From: Acidimicrobiia bacterium
Lineage (GTDB): Bacteria > Actinomycetota > Acidimicrobiia > Acidimicrobiales > Aldehydirespiratoraceae
DNA length: 33,800 nucleotides
NCBI GenBank assembly: GCA_030432715.1
Contig: JAUIML010000009.1
Coordinates: 1 to 33,800, forward strand
Direction: 5' to 3'
Part shown: in pieces, positions 22,020 through 30,103 of the stretch
Numbering within the stretch: the first letter of the stretch is position 1
Layout: the number at the start of each line of letters is the position of its first letter
The notes under the pieces: generated by a model
Databases searched by the model: none
Seen by the model: only the letters and a program-made list of their open reading frames with translations
Told to the model about the DNA's origin: nothing
Translations under genes and position numbers: made by a program

Positions 22020-23476
22020 GCCCGGAGCTCCCAGCGCGACGACGCAGCGGCGTTCGAGAGCTGCTCGGCCAGATCACGGCACCGTGATGCGGTGAGGTCG
22101 GGCACCGACACATGATTGCCCGGGCCGATGCCCGCGGTGCTCACGTCGAGGCTGCACACTCCGAGCCGGCGCTGGAAGAACGATGCCCGGGTCGTCACCG
22201 ACTGGATGTGGGAGAGCGGCACCTGGGTGAGGTGATGGTTGAGCACACCACGCCGCACCACGAGGCGCTGGTCGTCGATCGAGAGGCCGAGGCGGCCGAA
22301 CCGTTGACGGGCGTACCAGACGGCGGGCGGCCAGAAGACCAGGGCTGGGAGGAACGACGCGACCGGGTGGACGAACCAGAGGCCGATCGAGAGCGGGAGC
22401 AGAACGACGACGAACGCGATCGCGGAGCGGGCGAGCTGCCGGCGGACGGTCACGGCGCTCACCGGCTCGAGGGTGACGCCGAACGCCGGGTCGACGTCGA
22501 CCGAGCCCTGCACGATCTTCGCGACCTCGGCCGTCGAGACGGCCGGCGAGAGATGGACGATCGCGTTGTTCTGGCTCGACGCCTTGCCCGTCGCGGCGGA
22601 GAAGGCGACCTGGTGGAGCCCCATGCGACGCACGATCGGACCGGAGCTGACGGTGAGGGTCTGGATGCGTTCGGGTCGGACCTCGACCTGACGACGCGAC
22701 AACAGCCCCGCTTCGACCCGCAGCGACCGTGGGGACCGTTCGAGGCGGAAGCCGCCGTTGGTGAGTACCACCCCGAGGGTGCTGAACGTCGCCGCGAGGA
22801 CCATCACTCCGGCGACCACGAGGGCGGCCGGCACGGCGGCAACGAGCCCGGGACCCAGGGCGAGGATCGCGACGACGACTGCTCCGGCGACCGCGAACCC
22901 GGTGAGGCCCGGCACGACGGTGCCGAGGTTGTAGCGGATCAGCGCACCGGTCGAGGTCGTGTGCAGCACCACGGCGGGTGGTTCGGGAGGTGGCGCCAGC
23001 GAACTCGCGACCCCGTCGGCCATGGCGGGGACCTCACGCTGACGGGCGAGCGAGCGCAGTCGTTCGGTCAGGGCCGTGGCGTCGGGCTTGCCCAGATAGC
23101 GGATCTCGATGTCGCCGTCGGAGGAGGCCTCGGCGACCTCGACGACGGCGAGGCCCACCGCCCGGGCGATCACCGGTTCGGAGACCGAGACCTGCTGGAT
23201 GCGCGACAGGGCGATCGAGCGAGCCTGACGATTGAGCACACCGGAGCGGTAGTGGACGGCCTCGTCGGTCACGGCGTAGCCGGTCATGAACCATCCGAGC
23301 GCGCCGAACCCGACGGTGACACCGCCGGCCAGGACCGCCGCAGTGTCGAAACCGATACCACCGCCGCCGAAGGCGACGACGGCGATGAGTGGGAAGGCGT
23401 TGCCACTGATGAACGTGACGATCAACACGACGACGGTGAGTGGATGGGGCCGCCGCCAGTCGATGGGGTCGCTCAC
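22016..23476 (-). CDS. Multi-TM bacterial PH-domain protein (YdbT-like)
   Basis: A 486-residue membrane protein with repeated bPH2 (PF03703) domains. Each copy follows a TM pair: TGYAVTDEAVHYRSGVLNRQARSIALSRIQQVSVSEPVIARAVGLAVVEV, then VVLTNGGFRLERSPRSLRVEAGLLSRRQVEVRPERIQTLTVSSGPIVRRMGLHQVAF, then GLSIDDQRLVVRRGVLNHHLTQVPLSHIQSVTTRASFFQRRLGVCSLDV, each with the R-I/H-Q-S/T strand-turn. YdbS/YdbT pairs in Bacillus contribute to resistance to some antimicrobials, but the mechanism is unknown. The GTG at 23476 overlaps the ydbS-like stop (GTGA), so the two are coupled. Confidence 0.85.
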   Translation of the reverse strand: MSDPIDWRRPHPLTVVVLIVTFISGNAFPLIAVVAFGGGGIGFDTAAVLAGGVTVGFGALGWFMTGYAVTDEAVHYRSGVLNRQARSIALSRIQQVSVSEPVIARAVGLAVVEVAEASSDGDIEIRYLGKPDATALTERLRSLARQREVPAMADGVASSLAPPPEPPAVVLHTTSTGALIRYNLGTVVPGLTGFAVAGAVVVAILALGPGLVAAVPAALVVAGVMVLAATFSTLGVVLTNGGFRLERSPRSLRVEAGLLSRRQVEVRPERIQTLTVSSGPIVRRMGLHQVAFSAATGKASSQNNAIVHLSPAVSTAEVAKIVQGSVDVDPAFGVTLEPVSAVTVRRQLARSAIAFVVVLLPLSIGLWFVHPVASFLPALVFWPPAVWYARQRFGRLGLSIDDQRLVVRRGVLNHHLTQVPLSHIQSVTTRASFFQRRLGVCSLDVSTAGIGPGNHVSVPDLTASRCRDLAEQLSNAAASSRWELRA

Positions 23477-23934
23477 GCGCCGAGCTCCTCTCTGAGACGC
23501 TCGGCGGCTTCCGCTTCGAGATGGGGGATGACGAGATTGGGGGTGTGGGTGCCGGCCGTGTGGATCACGATGGAGCTGAGGCCGAGCCATCGGTCGATCG
23601 GTCCGGTGCGGGTCGTCAGCGTCTGGACGCGAGATCGCGGCACCACCTGGGTGGTGCGGATGATCACGCCACTGCGCCGTTCGACCCAGCGATCGTCGAC
23701 CCCCCAGCGCCAGCGGGCGTAGTCGAGATCGATCACCCACCAGCGCAGCCCGAGGAAGACGGCCACGACCACGATCGCCACGACGATGAGGATCGTCGAT
23801 TCGACGACGACCCCGAGCACGATCGCCGCAATGGCCACGATGCCGGCCTGAACGAGCGCCATGACCCGCCAGAAGGTCCGGATGCCCGGCGGGAGTGGGG
23901 TGGTGGCGATGCTCGGCCGCGGTTCCTCGGTCAC
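23473..23934 (-). CDS. Bacterial PH-domain membrane protein (YdbS-like)
   Basis: A 153-residue protein. Two TM helices (VMALVQAGIVAIAAIVLGVVV, ILIVVAIVVVAVFLGLRWWVI) are followed by one bPH2 domain, WRWGVDDRWVERRSGVIIRTTQVVPRSRVQTLTTRTGPIDRWLGLSSIVIHTAG. This is the short YdbS half of the paired YdbS-YdbT arrangement and overlaps the ydbT-like start by 4 bp. The ATG at 23934 follows degV by 36 bp on the same strand. Function is unknown beyond the family context. Confidence 0.85.
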   Translation of the reverse strand: MTEEPRPSIATTPLPPGIRTFWRVMALVQAGIVAIAAIVLGVVVESTILIVVAIVVVAVFLGLRWWVIDLDYARWRWGVDDRWVERRSGVIIRTTQVVPRSRVQTLTTRTGPIDRWLGLSSIVIHTAGTHTPNLVIPHLEAEAAERLREELGA

Positions 23935-23970
23935 CGGCCCAGTATCGACGAGTCGGGCGGCATCGCCGTG

Positions 23971-24807
23971 TCAGTCGCCGACGGGGTACCAGAATCCACC
24001 GGCCGTGCCGGGGCCGGTGTGGGCGGCGATCGAGGGGCCCACCCGGTAGCGCACGAGGTCGACGGGGATGTCGGCGTCGTGCAGGCGGGCTTCGATCCCG
24101 GCTGTGAAGATCTCGGTGGCCGGGTCGGCCAGCGAGACCCCGGCGCGTATCGGCACCCCGTCGGCGAGGAAGGGCGCCACCATGTGGTCGCAGAGTTCGT
24201 CGATCGAGTGACCCGTCGCGAGCACGTCGATCGCACCGCCGACGCCCCCGAGCACCATGACCCCGTCGTGGTCCTCCTCGAGATGGGGTGCGAGGCGTCC
24301 GCCACGTCGAGCGAAGTCGAGCGCCTGGATGATGAAGGTCGTCCCGACCAACGGCGCGGTCTGCTCGGCGCGGCGCGCCGCTTCCTCGGCCGAGGCACCG
24401 GCCGTGAGAGCCGCGGCGGCCTCCCACACGCAACAGGTCACCCCGAACGAGGCGGTGCCGGTGTCGACGAGGTGCACGGGCACGGGGGTGGACTGCGCGG
24501 CCAGACGGGCCGAGTTGAGGGTGCCCGAGTGCTCGGCGCCGACGTGGACCGACACGATCTCGGTGGCGCCGGCCGCGATGGCCGCGTCGTAGACGGCGTG
24601 GATCGCTCCCGGACTGGGTTGCGACGTCGCCACCTCGGGCAGCCGCTGGCCGGCGAAGGTCTGCCAGAAGCCGTCGGCGTCGATGTCGATGCCCTCGCGA
24701 TGATCCACGCCGTCGATCGTCACGATGACGGGCACCACCATCACGCCGAGTCGCGTCGCGAGCTCCGCCGGGATCTGCGAGGTCGAGTCGGTGACGAGGG
24801 CGATCAT
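23971..24807 (-). CDS. DegV family fatty-acid-binding protein
   Basis: A 278-residue DegV/FakB-type protein. IALVTDSTSQIPAELATRLGVMVVPVIVTIDG is the family start with the STS motif, PEVATSQPSPGAIHAVYDAA and VSVHVGAEHSGTLNSARLAA carry the carboxylate-contacting TSQPS and SGT residues, and HLVDTGTASFG follows. FakB proteins present fatty acids to the FakA kinase, which together with the PlsY acyltransferase encoded just upstream would feed phospholipid synthesis. No fakA gene is visible here. The ATG overlaps the plsY-like stop by 4 bp (ATGA). Confidence 0.9.
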   Translation of the reverse strand: MIALVTDSTSQIPAELATRLGVMVVPVIVTIDGVDHREGIDIDADGFWQTFAGQRLPEVATSQPSPGAIHAVYDAAIAAGATEIVSVHVGAEHSGTLNSARLAAQSTPVPVHLVDTGTASFGVTCCVWEAAAALTAGASAEEAARRAEQTAPLVGTTFIIQALDFARRGGRLAPHLEEDHDGVMVLGGVGGAIDVLATGHSIDELCDHMVAPFLADGVPIRAGVSLADPATEIFTAGIEARLHDADIPVDLVRYRVGPSIAAHTGPGTAGGFWYPVGD

Positions 24808-25430
24808 GGCGCCGCAGCCCGGTTGTACGCCTCGACCTTGTCGGCCTCCGCCGCGAAGCGCGCCGCGATCACCGCCGAACTGGCCAGCGCGGCGAGCGGC
24901 AACGCGGCGGTCGGCTCGATCCCGCCGGGCGTGCGGACGCCGCGACGCCACGAAAGGGTGGCGCACCCGACCCAGGTCGCGCTGGCGACGGCAGTAGCCA
25001 CGCGGGTCCGTTGCCGGAAGAACGGGAGGGCCGACGTGGCGACGGCGACGCCGATGTCGATCGGGAGATACGCGGGGAAGGTGCCCACGACCTGCCCGAT
25101 CGAGGTGGCGACACCCTTGCCGCCGCGGCGCCCGATGGGGAAGCAGTGGCCGACCACTGCCGCGGTGCCGGCCAGGTTGGCGCCCGCGGGACCACCGAGG
25201 CGGTGACCGATGCGGGCGGCCGCCGATCCCTTGCCGATGTCGAGGGCGGACACGGCGACACCCCACTTCCGGCCCAGGACGTGGCTCGCGTTCATCGCGC
25301 CGGGGTTCCCCGTGCCTTCACGCCGGAGGTCGGCCCCGCCCGCCGCCCGCGACGCGAGATCGGCGCCGGACAGGTTGCCGACGAGGTAGCCGGTCACCGC
25401 TGCGCCGACCCAACCGATGATGCGTCTCAC
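24804..25430 (-). CDS. plsY: Glycerol-3-phosphate acyltransferase PlsY-like
   Basis: A 208-residue, five-TM membrane acyltransferase that would move acyl groups from acyl-phosphate to glycerol 3-phosphate. The three PlsY motifs are present: GTGNPGAMNASHVLG (39-53), ALDIGKGSAAARIG (about 62-75) and VGHCFPIGRRGGKGVATSIG (92-111). The last 25 residues form a hydrophilic tail. It is coupled to a DegV/FakB-type gene by a 4-bp overlap, which is a sensible fatty-acid incorporation pair. Catalytic detail is conserved, but the family includes members of uncertain substrate. Confidence 0.87.
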   Translation of the reverse strand: MRRIIGWVGAAVTGYLVGNLSGADLASRAAGGADLRREGTGNPGAMNASHVLGRKWGVAVSALDIGKGSAAARIGHRLGGPAGANLAGTAAVVGHCFPIGRRGGKGVATSIGQVVGTFPAYLPIDIGVAVATSALPFFRQRTRVATAVASATWVGCATLSWRRGVRTPGGIEPTAALPLAALASSAVIAARFAAEADKVEAYNRAAAP

Positions 25431-25595
25431 CGCGACGACCGTAGCGAGAGCGACCGTCGGGAACAGTGCAGCTCGGCGAGCGTCATGCCGCGGAAACCGT
25501 GGTACGCCGGCCCCTATTCCGGAGGCCCGCCGGATTTGGTGCCGGGTCGCGAGATCGAACCCCTATCCTTGTGGCTCGGTCAGTTCGCTGACTGG

Positions 25596-25671
25596 GCCCC
25601 GTTCGTCCAGTGGCCTAGGACGCCGGCCTTTCACGCCGGTAACACGGGTTCGAATCCCGTACGGGGTGCCA
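25596..25671 (+). tRNA. tRNA-Glu (anticodon TTC)
   Basis: A full cloverleaf: acceptor GCCCCGT/ACGGGGT (with a G-U first pair), D-stem GTCC/GGAC, anticodon stem CCGGC/GCCGG with loop CTTTCAC (anticodon TTC), T-arm ACGGG TTCGAAT CCCGT, discriminator G and encoded CCA at 25669-25671. A TATCCT hexamer at 25564-25569 is a possible -10. It lies between the divergent plsY-like gene and the dioxygenase fusion gene. Confidence 0.97.
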
Positions 25672-25689
25672 GTGCGCCACCGGTTCGAA

Positions 25690-25717
25690 CCCGGATCCCC
25701 CTGTGGGAGGATCCGGG
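25690..25717 (+). terminator. GC-rich hairpin after tRNA-Glu
   Basis: CCCGGATCC (25690-25698) pairs with GGATCCGGG (25709-25717), and the CCC-TGT-GGG between them can extend the stem. It begins 19 bp after the tRNA. There is no U-run, so it may be a processing or termination structure. Just before it, CGGTTCGAACCCGG resembles a stray T-arm, possibly a remnant of a second tRNA. Confidence 0.4.
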
Positions 25718-25749
25718 GCACGAACCGCGTCCGACACTGTGAGGCAACG

Positions 25750-27051
25750 ATGCGCGTGAGCGACAGGGACCGCACCCACTGGCACGACCACGGTTGGGTC
25801 GTGTTTCGCGGCGCGCTCGGAGACGGCGAGGTGGCCGAGATCGACGGCGCCGCCCGGGAGGTCGAATCGTGGGCCGGCGAACCCGGTCTGGCCCACTTCG
25901 AGGAGACGGCCACCGGCACGCGGATCGCCCGATCGGAGGACTTCGATCCGCACCAGCCCGCGCTGCGTCGGCTCATGCGCGACAGCGTCATCACCGACAC
26001 GCTCACCGACCTGCTCGGCGAGCCGCCGGTGCTGTTCAAGGAGAAGATCAACTACAAGCACCCGGGTGGCGGCGGGTTCGCTCCCCACCAGGACATCACC
26101 GCGTACCCGCAGATCCGTTCGTGTGTGTCGGTGATGGTTCCCCTCGATCCCGCCACGCCGGACAACGGGTGCCTCTGGTTCAGCCGAGACCACCCGCGCC
26201 AGGTGTTGGCCCACCAGCGAGGCACGATCGACGCCGAATGGTGCCGCCGCGCAGAATGGGTCCCGGCCGTGGTGGAACCGGGCGATGTCGTCTTCTTCGA
26301 CGGCCTCGCACCGCACCGCAGCGACACCAACACCACCACGCGTGCTCGCCGGGCCCTGTACCTCACCTACAACCGTGCATCCGAGGGCGACCACCGCGAG
26401 GCCTACTACGCCGACAAGCGTCGCCGTCTCGACGACGCCGCCGGCATCGCCCCGTCGGGCAATCTGATGATCTCGCTCAACGACGACTTCCTCGGCAAGC
26501 CCGCCGCCCCACCTCGCGAGGAGACCCCCGTGCTCACCGTCCGATCGGTCATCGAGCTCCTGTGCTCACCGGCCGCCGACCATCTCTACGACGAGGTGGT
26601 GACCGAACGCGAGCACGCCCTCCAGTCAGCCGAACTCGCGATCGCCGACGGCCACCCGGCCGAGTTCGTCGCGGCGTGCCTGCTCCACGACATCGGCCAC
26701 CTGTTCGTCGACCGCGAAGACGATCGTCGACATCAGCAACTCGGCGCCGACCACCTCGCGGCTCTGTTCCCCGAGGGCGTGACCGCGCCCATCGCGTTGC
26801 ACGTCGACGCGAAGCGCCATCTGTGTGCGACCGAACCCGGCTACTTCGACACGCTCTCCGCGTCCTCCGTCGAGAGCCTCGCCCAGCAGGGAGGTCCGAT
26901 GACACCCGACGAGGTCGCCGCTTTCGACGCGCTTCCCCACGCGGCCGCAGCCATCGAACTGCGACGCATCGACGACCGAGCCAAGGTCGCCGGCCGGTCG
27001 ACCCGCGACGTGGACGACTTCGCCGACCTGCTCCACGAGGTCTGCCGATGA
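25750..27051 (+). CDS. Fused 2OG-Fe(II) dioxygenase / HD mixed-valent oxygenase (PhnY-PhnZ/TmpA-TmpB-like)
   Basis: One 433-residue cytosolic polypeptide with two oxygenase modules. Residues 1-250 are a PhyH-type dioxygenase: FAPHQDITAY gives H113 and D115, LAPHRSDTN gives distal H189, and an Arg in TTRARRALYL binds 2-oxoglutarate. Residues about 262-433 are an HD-fold module resembling PhnZ/TmpB: REHALQSAELA (H289), LLHDIGHLF (H313, D314, H317), RRHQQLGADHLAALF (H328), ALHVDAKRHLC (H351, K355), SLAQQGGPM and RRIDDRAKV (D408). In known pairs the first enzyme hydroxylates an aminoalkylphosphonate at C1 and the second cleaves the C-P bond, releasing phosphate. Here both steps would sit in one chain. 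The actual substrate is not determinable. The ATG at 25750 is chosen. It is convergent with btuD. Confidence 0.8.
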   Translation: MRVSDRDRTHWHDHGWVVFRGALGDGEVAEIDGAAREVESWAGEPGLAHFEETATGTRIARSEDFDPHQPALRRLMRDSVITDTLTDLLGEPPVLFKEKINYKHPGGGGFAPHQDITAYPQIRSCVSVMVPLDPATPDNGCLWFSRDHPRQVLAHQRGTIDAEWCRRAEWVPAVVEPGDVVFFDGLAPHRSDTNTTTRARRALYLTYNRASEGDHREAYYADKRRRLDDAAGIAPSGNLMISLNDDFLGKPAAPPREETPVLTVRSVIELLCSPAADHLYDEVVTEREHALQSAELAIADGHPAEFVAACLLHDIGHLFVDREDDRRHQQLGADHLAALFPEGVTAPIALHVDAKRHLCATEPGYFDTLSASSVESLAQQGGPMTPDEVAAFDALPHAAAAIELRRIDDRAKVAGRSTRDVDDFADLLHEVCR

Positions 27052-27067
27052 ACCGGCCAGCCCGGCC

Positions 27068-27838
27068 CTAGCCGTCGCGCCGGCGGGGCGCCGGGAGCAC
27101 CACGATCTCACCCCCGAGTCGTTCGATCACCAACGGAGTCGCGTAGATCTCCGACAGCACGTCGGCCCGGAGCACCTCGGCCGGCGAGCCGAGCGCGACC
27201 AGCCGCCCGTGGTGGATCAGCGCGAGACGGTCCGCGAACCGCGATGCGGTGGACAGATCGTGCATCGCCGCGACGACCGTCAGGTCCTCTTCTCGACGGA
27301 GACGGTCGACCAGCTCCAAGACGGCGTTCTGGTGCCCGAGGTCGAGCGCGCTGGTGGGTTCGTCCAGCAGGAGCACCGGCGCGTCCTGGACGAGGGCGCG
27401 AGCGACGGTCACCCGCTGCTGTTCTCCGCCCGAGAGTTCGGTCAGGGCCCGGGCGGCGAACTCGTCGAGGCGGAGCCGGGCGAGCACCGACGCGACGATC
27501 GCCCGGTCAGCCCTGGACTCGCGGTCGAACCAACCGAGATGGGCGGTGCGGCCGAGCAGGACGTACTCGGCGACCGTCATTCCCTCTGGCGCCACCGGCA
27601 GCTGGGGAACATAGGCGACATCCCGACGGGTGATCGGCTCGCCCACGCCACGCTGCGCGACACCGTCGTAGTCGTGGATGCCGGCGAGCGCACCCAGCAG
27701 GCTCGACTTGCCCGCGCCATTCGGGCCGATCAACCCGAGCCACTCCCCCGGCGCGACATCGACCGACACCGCATCGACCGCAATCCTCTCACCGAAGCGG
27801 ACCGTGACGTCACGACACCGCAGGGCGACGGCGTTCAT
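27068..27838 (-). CDS. btuD: Cobalamin-type ABC transporter ATPase (BtuD-like)
   Basis: A 256-residue FecE/BtuD-family ATPase that powers import by the neighbouring permease and binding protein. Walker A GPNGAGKSS (38-46), Q-loop VPQLP, signature LSGGEQQR (135-142), Walker B VLLLDEPTSALD (155-166) and a switch His in AAMHDLSTASR are all intact. The ATG overlaps the permease stop (ATGA). It is the last of three coupled genes downstream of a cobalamin riboswitch, which favours B12 or a cobinamide over iron-siderophore. The family alone would not decide that. Confidence 0.88.
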   Translation of the reverse strand: MNAVALRCRDVTVRFGERIAVDAVSVDVAPGEWLGLIGPNGAGKSSLLGALAGIHDYDGVAQRGVGEPITRRDVAYVPQLPVAPEGMTVAEYVLLGRTAHLGWFDRESRADRAIVASVLARLRLDEFAARALTELSGGEQQRVTVARALVQDAPVLLLDEPTSALDLGHQNAVLELVDRLRREEDLTVVAAMHDLSTASRFADRLALIHHGRLVALGSPAEVLRADVLSEIYATPLVIERLGGEIVVLPAPRRRDG

Positions 27839-28929
27839 GCCGCCACCGCCTTCCCCCGCCAGAGGATGAACGCGAAGAAGGGAGCGCCCACGAGGGCGGT
27901 GATGACCCCGACGGGGAGTTCGGCCGGGGAGAGCAGCGTTCGGGCGCCGACGTCGACGAAGCCGAGGAAGGCCGCGCCGAACAGCGCCGACAGCGGCACG
28001 ATCGCCCGATAGCTGCTGCCGACGAGCAGACGCACGATGTGGGGCACCACCAGACCCACGAAGGCAATGAGGCCGCTGACCGACACGGCCGCAGCGGTCA
28101 ACACCGATGCCGCGATGATGATCACGAGCCGGGCCCGGGCCGGGTCGAGTCCGAGGCTGGCGGCCTCGGCGTCACCGACCCGCATCACGTCGAGATGACG
28201 GCGGTGCAGGACGAGGAGCAGACCGCACACCACGAAGTAGGGGCCCAGGACCCAGACCTGCTCCCACCCGCTGGTGTTGAGCTGCCCGAAGAGCCACGAC
28301 AACACCTCGCGAGCGCGGGTGTCGCTCAACCGTTGGAGTGCGAAGGTCTGCGATGCCGAGAACAGCGCGGCCATCGCCACGCCGGCCAGCAGCAACGTGG
28401 CCGGCGATGACCCGGGCCCACGGGCGATCGCCGCCGACAGACTGACCGCGACCAACGCCCCGACGAACGCCGCGGCGGACACCGCATCGAACGGGCCCCA
28501 TCCCACGTCGAGGTCGAAACCGAGGGCCAGGACTGCACCGAAGCCGGCACCGGCCGACACCCCGAGCAGGTACGGGTCGGCGAGCGGGTTGCGGAACACT
28601 CCCTGATAGGCGGCCCCGGCCATGGCCAGCGAGCCACCCACGAGCATGCCGAGCACCATCCGGGGCATCCGGATCTCGAAGAGGATGCTCTCCTGCCGTT
28701 CGCTGAGGGTGCTCTCGACGCCGAGCATCGGCACCCGGTCCAAGATGGCGGACAGCACCCCACCGGCCGGAAGACCGGCCGCGCCCTGAGTGGCGCTGAA
28801 GACGGCCACCGCGGCCACCGCCGCGACGCCGATGGCCAACGCAGCCGCGGGGAGTCGAAAGGCCCGGCCGACCGCGAGGTCGGCGGCGGACTCCGGCTCG
28901 GCCGCGGCTGCGGAGGCAGAGGAGGCCAC
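27835..28929 (-). CDS. btuC: Cobalamin-type ABC transporter permease (BtuC/FecCD)
   Basis: A 364-residue inner-membrane permease of the FecCD family, about ten TM helices. ILFEIRMPRMVLGMLVGGSLAMAGAAYQGVFRNPLADPYLLGVSAGAGFGAVLAL is the classical RLPR...GAxxQxxxRNPLAxPxxLGxxxGA block, and VSGLIAFVGLVVPHIVRLLVG carries the GxIxFVGLxxPHxxR motif contacting the ATPase. The N-terminus has a 25-residue Ala/Glu-rich stretch. The GTG at 28929 shares one base with the btuF stop. Confidence 0.9.
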   Translation of the reverse strand: MASSASAAAAEPESAADLAVGRAFRLPAAALAIGVAAVAAVAVFSATQGAAGLPAGGVLSAILDRVPMLGVESTLSERQESILFEIRMPRMVLGMLVGGSLAMAGAAYQGVFRNPLADPYLLGVSAGAGFGAVLALGFDLDVGWGPFDAVSAAAFVGALVAVSLSAAIARGPGSSPATLLLAGVAMAALFSASQTFALQRLSDTRAREVLSWLFGQLNTSGWEQVWVLGPYFVVCGLLLVLHRRHLDVMRVGDAEAASLGLDPARARLVIIIAASVLTAAAVSVSGLIAFVGLVVPHIVRLLVGSSYRAIVPLSALFGAAFLGFVDVGARTLLSPAELPVGVITALVGAPFFAFILWRGKAVAA

Positions 28930-29882
28930 TACGAGACCGGTGCGGTGATTCCGGCGAGGGCGTCAGCGACGGCGGTGATGAACTCGGGCAGGCGGGGGCC
29001 CCAACGCGAGGCGATGTCGGCGTTGACCACCAGGACGTCACCGTTGGCCACCGCCGTGATCTCGCCCCACCCGGGCCGAGCGAGCACGTCATCGGCCGTG
29101 TAGCTCACCTGGTCGGTGATGACGATCAGTTCCGGGTCGGCCTCGACGATGTACTCCTCGGTGAGTTGGGGGAAGCCACTCCGGTCGGCATCGGCCGCGT
29201 CCGCGATGTTGATCGCGCCCAACTCGGCGTAGACGGCACCGACGAAGCCGAAGGAACTGGCCGAGTACAGGGAGTCGCCGAGCTCGTGGTAGATCCGGGC
29301 CGTCGTCCGTGGCGCATCGGCCAAGGCCTCGTCGATCTCGGCTCGAAGCGACGCAACGGCCGCAGCCGCCTCGTCGATCCGGCCGGTCGCCACACCGAGC
29401 TCGGCCATCGATGCGTAGCCGCTGTCGATGTCGACCGGGGCTGCGCTCACCAGAACCGGAATGTCGAGGGCGGTGAGGCCGGCGATCAATTCGTTGGCGT
29501 CGTTGACGATCACGACGAGATCCGGCTCGTACGCGGTGATGGCCTCCACGTTGGGGTCGAAGCCGGAGAGGTCGGTGACCGGTGCCTCCTCGGGATGGTA
29601 GGAGTAGGCGTCGACGGCCACGACCTGGGGGCCGGCACCGATGGCGAAGAGCACCTCGGTGGCCATCGGCGACAGCGACACGATGCGTTGGGGAGCGGAC
29701 TCGAGCGTCCACGTGCCGCCGGCGGACTCGATCGTGACGGGGAAGTCGCCCTCGACCACCCCGTCGTCGGTCGGCGCCGTCGTCGTCGCGTCGCGCTCGC
29801 CCGCGGTGTCGTCGTCGCCGCAGGCTGCGCCCAGGAAGGCGAGCGCGACGATGATCGCGGTCAGCAACGTTGGTCTGTGCAT
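28929..29882 (-). CDS. btuF: Cobalamin-type substrate-binding lipoprotein (BtuF-like)
   Basis: A 317-residue class III periplasmic-binding-type protein. The signal ends FLGAACGDDD (C21 lipidated) and a Thr/Asp linker follows. The domain starts with APQRIVSLSPMATEVLFAIGAGPQVVAVDAYSYHPEEA and contains ITAYEPDLVVIVNDANELIAGLTALDIPVLV and SRWGPRLPEFITAVADAL, as in BtuF/FhuD-like proteins. It is preceded by an AGGAG site and by the cobalamin riboswitch (29965-30100), and heads the btuFCD-type operon. The substrate assignment rests on the riboswitch. Confidence 0.87.
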   Translation of the reverse strand: MHRPTLLTAIIVALAFLGAACGDDDTAGERDATTTAPTDDGVVEGDFPVTIESAGGTWTLESAPQRIVSLSPMATEVLFAIGAGPQVVAVDAYSYHPEEAPVTDLSGFDPNVEAITAYEPDLVVIVNDANELIAGLTALDIPVLVSAAPVDIDSGYASMAELGVATGRIDEAAAAVASLRAEIDEALADAPRTTARIYHELGDSLYSASSFGFVGAVYAELGAINIADAADADRSGFPQLTEEYIVEADPELIVITDQVSYTADDVLARPGWGEITAVANGDVLVVNADIASRWGPRLPEFITAVADALAGITAPVS

Positions 29883-29964
29883 TGGTTCTCCTGTCGTCCG
29901 AGGGTCTGTGCCAGCTCGAACGGCAGGATCACTGCCGACCGGACCAACCCCATTCCTCGAGGGT

Positions 29965-30100
29965 CATGGTTCGCTTCGGCACGAAGTTCGACCGGACTCG
30001 TCGTCGCTGGCTCCGGAGAACCGTGGACGAACCACCGTTGCGGGACAGTGCCGGGATCTCACCGGACTTCGTCCTCGTACCGACTCGCAGTGTAAACCCG
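29965..30100 (-). ncRNA. Cobalamin riboswitch upstream of the btuFCD-like operon
   Basis: On the minus strand the conserved cobalamin riboswitch core is present: the CCGGTGAGATCCCGGCACTG segment at 30065-30046, continuing through TCCCGCAACGGTG to 30033, which matches the GGTG-aA-TCC-GG-xCTG-CCCGCAACgGT core. The B12-box-like GAGCCAG (30013-30007) and GACGACGAGTCC follow. An CTTCG-TGC-CGAAG hairpin (about 29986-29974) lies next, where the kissing-loop helix would be. It ends about 80 nt before the btuF ATG. A small CGGCAG/CTGCCG hairpin close to the start could sequester. It would repress the importer when B12 is sufficient. It begins directly after the stop of the upstream reductase gene. Confidence 0.85.
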
Positions 30101-30103
30101 GGT

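Noticed and set aside
23440-25206. Plus-strand frame of 588 codons across degV and plsY
   Set aside because: Crosses two well-supported minus-strand genes and has shadow-like composition.
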